A stretch of 11,634 nt of DNA from CAYSRC01 sp964433495. Its GTDB lineage: Bacteria; Bacillota; Clostridia; Oscillospirales; Ruminococcaceae. A program made the position numbers and the translations under genes. The stretch spans positions 1-11,634 of the forward strand of contig CAYSRC010000054.1 of assembly GCA_964433495.1 (NCBI GenBank), read 5' to 3'. The notes below the pieces were generated by a model. The model saw nothing but the letters and a program-made list of their open reading frames with translations, made no database searches and was not told the origin of the DNA. Below are positions 6,312 to 11,634 of this stretch, piece by piece (the first letter of the stretch is position 1; every line of letters starts with the position of its first letter).

Positions 6312-6408
6312 ATACGGTAGTTTTTTATTCAGAGCAGAGCAAGCGCGCGGCGGCCCGAAGGCGGCACGTCGGGCCTCTTGCGAACAAACGAACGGGGGCG
6401 GTTATCGG

Positions 6409-8040
6409 ATGAAATCGACAGACAAAACGGCAAAGTACATCTTTGTCACGGGCGGCGTCGTCTCGGGGCTCGGCAAGGGCATCACGGCGGCGTCCCTCGG
6501 GCGGCTTTTGAAGGAGCGCGGGTTCAAGGTGATCAACCAAAAGCTCGACCCCTATCTCAATGTCGACCCCGGCACCATGAGCCCGTATCAGCACGGCGAG
6601 GTGTTCGTCACCGACGACGGCGCCGAGACCGACCTCGACCTCGGGCACTACGAACGGTTTGTGGACGAGAATCTCAACCTCAACTGCACCGTCACCTCGG
6701 GCCGGGTGTTTTGGAACGTCCTGTCTAAAGAGAGGCGGGGCGACTATCTCGGCGGCACGGTGCAGATCATCCCCCACATCACCAACGAGATCAAGGAGTT
6801 TATCCGCGCCGTCGGCGAGGGGCGGGACATCGTAATCACCGAGGTGGGCGGTACGATAGGCGACATCGAGAGCCAGCCGATCTGCGAGGCGATCCGGCAG
6901 TTTTCGCTCGACATCGGGCGGGAAAACTGCGTCTTCATCCACGTCACGCTTGTGCCGTACATCTACGGCTCGGACGAGCTCAAGAGCAAGCCCACCCAGC
7001 ACAGCGTCAAGACGCTGCAGTCGCTCGGCATACGGCCCAACATCCTCGTGTGCCGCTGCGAGATGCCGCTGCCCGACGACATGCGCAGAAAGATGAGCAT
7101 GTTCTGCGACGTCCGCCCCGAGGACATCATCCAAAACCTCAACGCCGAGACGCTGTACAGCGTGCCGCTTATGCTCGAGGAGGAGGGGCTTGCGGACTCG
7201 GTGTGCTACCACCTGCGGCTTCGCAACAAGCGCCCCTCTCTCGAGCGCTGGGGCCGCATGGTCGAGCTGATCAAGAGCGCTGAGAGCACCCTCAACATCG
7301 CCCTCGTGGGCAAATACGTCGAGCTGCACGACGCCTATCTGTCGGTCGTCGAGAGCCTCAGCCACGCCGCGTACCGCCACCGCGCTAAGGTGAACGTGAT
7401 GTGGATCAACGCGGAGAACGTGACGCGGCAAAACGCGGCCGAGCTGCTCGCCGGTGCCGACGGCATCATCGTGCCGGGCGGCTTCGGCAGCCGCGGCATC
7501 GACGGCATGCTCGAGGCGATCCGCTACGCGCGGGAAAACGCGGTGCCCTATCTCGGGATCTGCCTCGGGATGCAGACCGCCGCGCTCGAGTTCGCGCGCG
7601 ACGTGCTGGGGCTTGAGGGGGTCGACAGCGAGGAGTTTGACCCCGGCTGCAAAAACCCCGTCATCCACATCATGGACGACCAGAAAAATGTGACCGAAAA
7701 GGGCGGGACGATGCGCCTCGGGCTCTATCCCTGCGCACTTGAGGAGGCGTCCGCCGTCCGCCGCGCCTACGGCGAGGACGTGATAAACGAGCGGCACCGC
7801 CACCGCTTTGAGTTCAACAACGACTACCGCGAGGCGTTCCAAAAGGCGGGCATGCGCCTGCCGGGCCTGTCGCCCGACGGACGCCTTGTCGAGATAATCG
7901 AGCTCGAGGGGCACCCGTGGTTTGTGGGCTGTCAGTTCCACCCCGAGTTCAAAAGCCGCCCCGACCGCCCGCACCCCCTTTTCGACGGGTTTGTCTCGCA
8001 CGCGGTCGAGCACAGGGACGCGGGCAAGGTCGATCGGTAA
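6409..8040 (+). CDS. pyrG: CTP synthase (glutamine hydrolysing)
   Basis: A 543-residue enzyme, full length for the family, that makes CTP from UTP, ATP and glutamine-derived ammonia, the last step of pyrimidine nucleotide synthesis. The N-terminal synthetase domain begins with the P-loop FVTGGVVSGLGKG (12-24), followed by KLDPYLNVDPGTMSPYQHGE (45-64) and EVGGTIGDIES (145-155). The C-terminal class I glutamine amidotransferase has PGGFGSRG (356-363), the nucleophile Cys385 in LGICLGMQ, and His511 and Glu513 in FHPEF. All catalytic residues are present. The start was chosen for GGGGGCGG upstream and for the conserved N-terminus; the open frame continues further upstream only through leader DNA. 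It is likely monocistronic, with its own promoter at 6283-6311. Confidence 0.98.
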   Translation: MKSTDKTAKYIFVTGGVVSGLGKGITAASLGRLLKERGFKVINQKLDPYLNVDPGTMSPYQHGEVFVTDDGAETDLDLGHYERFVDENLNLNCTVTSGRVFWNVLSKERRGDYLGGTVQIIPHITNEIKEFIRAVGEGRDIVITEVGGTIGDIESQPICEAIRQFSLDIGRENCVFIHVTLVPYIYGSDELKSKPTQHSVKTLQSLGIRPNILVCRCEMPLPDDMRRKMSMFCDVRPEDIIQNLNAETLYSVPLMLEEEGLADSVCYHLRLRNKRPSLERWGRMVELIKSAESTLNIALVGKYVELHDAYLSVVESLSHAAYRHRAKVNVMWINAENVTRQNAAELLAGADGIIVPGGFGSRGIDGMLEAIRYARENAVPYLGICLGMQTAALEFARDVLGLEGVDSEEFDPGCKNPVIHIMDDQKNVTEKGGTMRLGLYPCALEEASAVRRAYGEDVINERHRHRFEFNNDYREAFQKAGMRLPGLSPDGRLVEIIELEGHPWFVGCQFHPEFKSRPDRPHPLFDGFVSHAVEHRDAGKVDR

Positions 8041-8177
8041 GGCCGCGGGGTGGGGGATGCAAGGGGCGGGCAAAAGCCAAAACATAAAGCGTGTTTAGGC
8101 GACAGGGCTTTGCGAAGACAGTCCCTCAGCCGACTGCGTCGACAGCTCAACTTGCTGCGTACCCAAAAGCCCCCCTT
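8041..8177. other. Spacer downstream of pyrG
   Basis: No gene and no standard terminator directly after pyrG. 8123-8147 (CCCTCAG, then a CGAC/GTCG hairpin, then ACAGCTC) resembles the complement of 132-153. The motif AAGCCCCCCTTACCG (8168-8182) recurs at 8439-8453, and related forms precede the repeats at 172 and 11493. Confidence 0.5.
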
Positions 8178-8308
8178 ACCGCGCGGTCGGCCGGTCGGGC
8201 TGCCGGGCTTAATCGGAACGATAGCCCGAAAGGCGCATATTCCCGCGCCGCATGTCAAATGTCCGTTCCGCTTACGCCCCGCCACTCCGCGCGGAAGATG
8301 CGTGTCGT
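8178..8308. repeat. 131-bp direct repeat, left copy
   Basis: By eye this matches 11504-11634 base for base without gaps, with 10 differences in 131. The right copy is cut by the window end, so the true length is unknown. Inside are a large-type hairpin at 8204-8228 (CGGGCT/AGCCCG, loop TAATCGGAACGAT), a small-type hairpin at 8232-8249 (GGCGC/GCGCC, loop ATATTCCC), a copy of the large-hairpin left arm and loop (8256-8270) whose right arm no longer pairs, and a 3-bp small-type remnant at 8288-8302. It begins with the palindrome ACCGCGCGGT. Confidence 0.85.
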
Positions 8309-8402
8309 AATCGGAACGACGCGCAGAAGATGCATATTCCCGCGCCGCGTGTCGAGCGTCGTTCCTTTTACGCTCGACCACACCTCACGGGAACATGTGA
8401 GG
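8302..8402. repeat. Hairpin array, block 2 (second tandem unit)
   Basis: This continues the previous repeat with the same order of elements: a large hairpin at 8303-8323 (TCGT/ACGA core, loop AATCGGA), a small one at 8331-8344 (loop ATATTCCC, 3-bp stem), a large one at 8351-8378 (perfect 9-bp GTCGAGCGT/ACGCTCGAC, loop CGTTCCTTTT) and a small one at 8383-8402 (perfect 6-bp CCTCAC/GTGAGG, loop GGGAACAT). The stem of 8351-8378 differs at two positions per arm from that of 78-106, and both arms changed together, so pairing is kept. Confidence 0.8.
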
Positions 8403-8449
8403 CGTGTGCAAAGGGGCTGCGAAGCGGCCGTAATCCCAAGCCCCCCCTT

Positions 8450-8476
8450 ACCGCGCGCCTGTTCATCCTGCGCGCG
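8450..8476. repeat. 8-bp GC stem-loop, probable further large-hairpin family member
   Basis: CCGCGCGC (8450-8457) pairs perfectly with GCGCGCGG (8469-8476). The 11-base loop CTGTTCATCCT agrees with the family loop CCGTTCCGCTT (8265-8275) at 7 of 11 positions. It follows the motif AAGCCCCCCTTACCG. Confidence 0.6.
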
Positions 8477-8525
8477 GCGAGGCAAGAGCTCAGCGCCGAG
8501 GTGTAAACCTAAAAACTGCACAACC

Positions 8526-8565
8526 CAAAAGCCCTGTCTGCGATTGCTTGCAGACAGGGCTTTTG
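8526..8565. terminator. Strong bidirectional intrinsic terminator
   Basis: A perfect 16-bp stem (8526-8541 with 8550-8565), an 8-base loop GATTGCTT, and A4/T4 at the base on either side, giving AAAAGCCCTGTCTGC on one arm. It lies 77 bases past the pepF stop and would end pepF transcription on the minus strand. On the plus strand it could stop any read-through from pyrG. Confidence 0.88.
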
Positions 8566-8642
8566 CCGCTTTGCGCGCACGGACGCGCAGACGTGCGGCC
8601 TTTTTGCACCCCGGGCGGGCGCTTTTGCGCGGCAGGGGGTTG

Positions 8643-10442
8643 TCAGCTCAGGCTGTCCATCTCGTCGACGAGCTCGCCGAACAGCTTGAGCGCCGCGTTG
8701 ACCGGCCCAGGTGTCGACATGTCGACACCTGCCGTCTTCAGCAGCGTGATGGGGTCGGCGGACGAGCCGCCCGAGAGGAACTTTTTGTAGTCGGCGACCG
8801 CGGGCGCACCCTCCTTAAGGATGCGCTCGGCTATCGCGACGGCGGCCGAAAACCCGGTGGCGTATTGGAAGACGTAGTAGTTGTAGAAGAAGTGGGGGAT
8901 CCTCGCCCACTCGAGCGCGATGCCGTCGTCCGACACCATGTCGGGCCCGAAGTACAGCTTGTTGAGCTCGTGGTATTTCTCGCTGAGCACGTCGGCGGTG
9001 AGGGTGTCGCCCGCCTCGGTCATGCGGCCCATCATCAGCTCGAACTCGGCAAACATCGTCTGGCGGTACACCGTGCCCTTGAACGAGTCGAGGAAGTGGT
9101 TGATGAGATAGGCGCGCTGCTTTTTGTCCTCGGTTCTGCCGAGCAGATGACGCATCAGCAGTATCTCGTTGCAGGTCGAGGCCACCTCGGCGACAAAGAT
9201 GACATAGTTTCTCGTACAGGTGGGCTGGTGCTTGCAGCTGTGATAGCTGTGCAGCGCATGGCCCATCTCGTGCGCGAGGGTGAACATGCTGTCTAAGTTG
9301 TCCTTGTGGTTGAGCAGCACATACGGGTGCGGGTCGGCCGAGCCCGACGAATAGGCGCCGCTGCGCTTGCCCTCGTTCTCATAGACGTCGATCCAGCGGC
9401 TGCCGAAGCCCTCTTTCAGGATCGCGACATAGTCGTCGCCCAGCACCGACAGCGCCTCGAGAACCGTCTGCTTCGCCTGCGAAAAGTCGATCTTCTGCGC
9501 GGCATCCGCGACGATGGGAGTATAGACGTCGTACATGTGCAGCTCGTCGAGCCCCAGCAGCTTTTTGCGCAGCGCGACATAGCGGTACATGCTCTCAAGG
9601 TTGTCGTGCACCGCCTTTATCAGGTTGTCATACACCGACTCGGGCACCTCGGTCGCGTCGAGCGCCGCGGCGCGGGTGCTTGCGTAGCCCCTCGCGTCCG
9701 CGAAAAATTTGAGCTGCTTAAACTGCGCGTCGAGGATCGCGGCGGCGGTGTTGCGGTATTCGCCGAGCCTGTTGTAATAGGTCTCGAACACCGCCCTGCG
9801 GAAGTTTACGTCCCCGCTCTCGAGCAGCGGCACGAACGAGCCGTTGGTGAGCGGGTGCTCGACGCCGTCCGCGTCGGCGACGGGCGGGAACTTCATGTCG
9901 GCGTTGCGGAAGACGTTGCCCACCGCGTCGGGCCCGTCCGCCATCTCGCCCGCGGCTGCAAGCAGCTTTTCGCACTCGGGCGAAAGGATGTGCGCCGCCC
10001 TGCGGCGGATCCTGTATATGCTGCGGCGGTAGGTCTCGAGCGCGGGGCAGCTGCGGTAAAAGCCGTCGAGCGTCTCATCCGACATCGCCATGATCTCGGG
10101 GGCGGCAAACGCCGACGCGCCCGACAGCGCGACCGCGACGCTGCCCGCCTTGCCGCGCATGTCCTGATAGGCGTTGTTTGCGGTGTCCTCATCCGACTTG
10201 CAGCTTGCGTATCCGTACAGCCTGCTGATGCGAAGGGACACATCGTCGTCGAGCTTCAAAAACGCAAGCAGACGCTCTGCGCTCTGCGCGAGGGTGCCCG
10301 CAAACCCCGCAATCTTTTCGGGAAGCGCTTTAAGCGCCTCGTACTCCTTAAACCAATCGTCGTCGCTTGCGAACATGTCGGCAAGGTTCCAGGTGTACTC
10401 CTCGGGGACCTCGCTTCTTTTTAAAACCTTTGCCGTGTCCAT
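8643..10442 (-). CDS. pepF: Oligoendopeptidase F (M3B zinc metallopeptidase)
   Basis: A 599-residue cytosolic peptidase that cuts short oligopeptides, typical in length for PepF. The zinc motif is HEMGH (391-395; TLAHEMGHALHSYHS), with His391 and His395 as ligands, Glu392 as catalyst and Glu419 in FVAEVASTCNEIL as third ligand. The N-terminus (EVPEEYTWNLADMF) and the C-terminal LKTAGVDMSTPGPVNAALKLF are family-typical. The ATG at 10442 has AGGAGAGG just upstream; an in-frame ATG 15 bases earlier precedes that site and is less likely. It is a single gene with a putative promoter at 10481-10489 and the terminator at 8526-8565. A perfect 24-bp palindrome lies in the codons near the C-terminus (8708-8731). 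Confidence 0.96.
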   Translation of the reverse strand: MDTAKVLKRSEVPEEYTWNLADMFASDDDWFKEYEALKALPEKIAGFAGTLAQSAERLLAFLKLDDDVSLRISRLYGYASCKSDEDTANNAYQDMRGKAGSVAVALSGASAFAAPEIMAMSDETLDGFYRSCPALETYRRSIYRIRRRAAHILSPECEKLLAAAGEMADGPDAVGNVFRNADMKFPPVADADGVEHPLTNGSFVPLLESGDVNFRRAVFETYYNRLGEYRNTAAAILDAQFKQLKFFADARGYASTRAAALDATEVPESVYDNLIKAVHDNLESMYRYVALRKKLLGLDELHMYDVYTPIVADAAQKIDFSQAKQTVLEALSVLGDDYVAILKEGFGSRWIDVYENEGKRSGAYSSGSADPHPYVLLNHKDNLDSMFTLAHEMGHALHSYHSCKHQPTCTRNYVIFVAEVASTCNEILLMRHLLGRTEDKKQRAYLINHFLDSFKGTVYRQTMFAEFELMMGRMTEAGDTLTADVLSEKYHELNKLYFGPDMVSDDGIALEWARIPHFFYNYYVFQYATGFSAAVAIAERILKEGAPAVADYKKFLSGGSSADPITLLKTAGVDMSTPGPVNAALKLFGELVDEMDSLS

Positions 10443-10827
10443 TTGACCTCTCCTCATAACAAAAATTTTGATTTATCACCATTATGCCATACCGCGAAAA
10501 AAAATAAAAGCAGATATTTTCGGCACGTTCGGCTTTTGCGGGGCGGCGGAGGCAATCGGCAACGCGGCGGCCCCGGGCAGCCGCACGCCTGCCGCTTCCG
10601 GCGTCGGGCTAAGACCCCGGCACGTAACAAAGGCGTTGCAGGGACGGCGAAACCGACAGCCCCCGCTGCGCGCGGGCCCTGTTTGCTTCTCAATCAAGCG
10701 CCGGCGCGATTCGGGGGGACAGCCGCCCAAACCTCCCGTTCTGTCCTCCCGGGCGCTCTGCCGACATATGCCGCACCCGTGAAGGATACGGCCGTGACCG
10801 CACCCCTCTGCCGCATGCAGGGCCGCT
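10443..10827. other. Spacer between tadA and pepF
   Basis: No credible gene. The pepF-proximal 70 bases are AT-rich and contain the putative pepF promoter. The rest is GC-rich, with a 10-bp palindrome GCGCCGGCGC at 10698-10707. I see no clear terminator for tadA. Confidence 0.5.
10481..10489 (-). promoter_or_regulatory. Putative extended -10 promoter of pepF
   Basis: On the minus strand TGGCATAAT provides a 5/6 -10 (CATAAT, complement of 10481-10486) with the TGn extension. A T-rich tract (complement of 10497-10509) lies where the -35 would be, with no good -35 match. The leader would be roughly 33 bases. Confidence 0.45.
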
Positions 10828-11286
10828 CTACCCTCTTTTCTCCCTGATGGATTTGAAAAAGCCGCTGAGCAGCCGGGCGCACTCGTCCGCGAGCACGCCG
10901 CCCGCGACCTCGGGGCGGTGGTTGAACGGCATCGAAAACAGGTCGCACACGCTGCCCGCGCAGCCCGCCTTGGGGTCCCTTGCGCCGTACACCAGCCGCA
11001 CGATTCGCGAGTTGATGATCGCGCCCGCGCACATGGGGCAGGGCTCGAGGGTGACGTACAGCTCGCACCCCACCAGCCGCCAGCCGCCGAGCGCCCTGCA
11101 CGCCGCGTCTATTGCGGAGATCTCGGCATGTCGCAGCGCGTTTTTGTCCCGCTCGCGGCTGTTGCGGCCCGACGCGATCACCTCGCCGTCCCGCACGACG
11201 ACTGCGCCTATCGGCGCCTCGCCCTCGGCGGCGGCCCTCTTTGCGCATTCGATGGCCGTTTTCATGAAGTATTCGTCCGTGTACAA
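10828..11286 (-). CDS. tadA: tRNA-specific adenosine deaminase TadA
   Basis: A 152-residue zinc deaminase that converts wobble adenosine 34 of tRNA-Arg(ACG) to inosine. The cytidine deaminase-type active site is complete: HAE (His53 zinc ligand, Glu55 proton shuttle) and PCPMC (82-86; Cys83 and Cys86 as zinc ligands). The early substrate-pocket segment EAPIGAVVVRDGEVIASGRN (23-42) and the family helix VRLVYGARDPKAG are also present. The start is TTG at 11286: GGGGAGG lies five bases upstream of it, while the first ATG (codon 8) has no Shine-Dalgarno. The other deaminases with this fold (guanine or cytosine deaminase) fit less well given the FNHRPEV segment and length. Confidence 0.95.
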   Translation of the reverse strand: MYTDEYFMKTAIECAKRAAAEGEAPIGAVVVRDGEVIASGRNSRERDKNALRHAEISAIDAACRALGGWRLVGCELYVTLEPCPMCAGAIINSRIVRLVYGARDPKAGCAGSVCDLFSMPFNHRPEVAGGVLADECARLLSGFFKSIREKRG

Positions 11287-11503
11287 GGCGACCTCCCCGC
11301 CGCGCCCTGCGCGGCAAATGCAGTTATTGAGTTCGGGTGTTTGCGTTTGTCTGTTGCTAACGTTAGGGTACAGAAAACGCCGTGCCGATATAAAATCCGT
11401 TCAAGGCCTGCTGCGAGTCGGACGTCTCTTATTCCGCGCACAACAGGAACACAAAGCGGGTGCGAAAACGGCCCGCATTTTGCTGTAAGCCAAAGCCTCT
11501 CTC
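11287..11503. other. Spacer upstream of tadA
   Basis: No gene recognised. It contains the tadA ribosome binding site, a perfect 10-bp palindrome CTAACGTTAG (11357-11366) and an AT-rich patch GATATAAAAT near 11388. I could not assign a confident tadA promoter. The last 20 or so bases are related to those just before the left repeat copy (around 8154-8177). Confidence 0.5.
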
Positions 11504-11634
11504 ACCGCGCGGTCGGCCGGTCGGGCTGCCGGGCTTAATCGGAACGATAGCCCGGAAGGCGCATAATATTGCGCCGAAGGTCAAATGTCCGTCCCGCTTA
11601 CGCCCCGCCGCTCCGTGCGGAAGATGCGTGTCGT
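11504..11634. repeat. 131-bp direct repeat, right copy (cut by window end)
   Basis: It matches 8178-8308 at 121 of 131 positions, in the same orientation. The large hairpin at 11529-11555 has a perfect 7-bp stem CCGGGCT/AGCCCGG with loop TAATCGGAACGAT. The small hairpin at 11558-11575 keeps GGCGC/GCGCC, but its loop is ATAATATT instead of ATATTCCC. The third element again has an unpaired right arm. The sequence ends within what would be the next large hairpin (GTGTCGT). Confidence 0.85.

Noticed and set aside
6325..8085. 586-codon open frame on the minus strand opposite pyrG
   Set aside because: It is a shadow of the pyrG codons; it lacks a ribosome binding site and has no coherent domain.
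8178..8476. CRISPR array
   Set aside because: The repeated parts are hairpins with varying stems, in alternating orientation; there are no identical repeats separated by uniform unique spacers and no cas genes nearby.
8091..8642. Open frame continuing from the second repeat block into pepF
   Set aside because: The sequence is made of repeats, then antisense to pepF, and it crosses a 16-bp terminator stem.
1..11634. tRNA or rRNA genes
   Set aside because: I scanned the spacers for a TTCRANNC arm with CCA-type ends and for rRNA-like stretches and found none.

Overview
The window looks like chromosomal DNA from a GC-rich, gut-type Clostridia species (Oscillospirales or Christensenellales would fit). 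The evidence is strong purine-rich Shine-Dalgarno sequences (GGAGG variants) before nearly every gene, one TTG start, good sigma-70-type promoters lying in short AT-rich islands, and a gene set common in Firmicutes: PepF, TadA, a UBA/DUF4342 membrane protein, a DUF3783 protein and an ArlR/PhoB-type two-component system. The lineage is inferred from these features, not from a database match.

Layout. 1-604 has no gene and is packed with stem-loops and short direct repeats. 605-3516 is a four-gene minus-strand cluster: response regulator, then sensor kinase (4-bp ATGA overlap), then a FlaR/adenylate-kinase-like P-loop protein (8-bp overlap), then a YccF-type membrane protein (14-bp gap). It reads as one translationally coupled operon. 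3725-4252 (minus) is a UBA plus DUF4342 membrane protein. 4684-5280 (minus) is a GNAT acetyltransferase. It diverges from 5578-5961 (plus), a DUF3783 protein, and each has a recognisable promoter between them. 6409-8040 (plus) is CTP synthase (pyrG) with its own promoter. 8041-8642 is a second repeat-rich gene desert ending in a strong bidirectional terminator. 8643-10442 (minus) is oligoendopeptidase F and 10828-11286 (minus) is tRNA adenosine deaminase TadA. The window closes in a third repeat block that nearly duplicates part of the second.

The genes are mainly housekeeping: nucleotide synthesis, wobble-base tRNA modification and peptide turnover, plus one signalling operon. No prophage, transposase, CRISPR array or defence genes are visible.

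The most unusual content is in the non-coding blocks. A family of hairpins recurs with a conserved 10-13-base loop (around TAATCGGAACG, in either orientation), while its 6-10-bp stems differ completely in sequence yet stay paired. A second, smaller hairpin with an 8-base loop (GGGAATAT or its complement ATATTCCC) alternates with it. The covarying stems argue that structure is maintained. I do not recognise this element by name, and it is the best candidate here for something undescribed.
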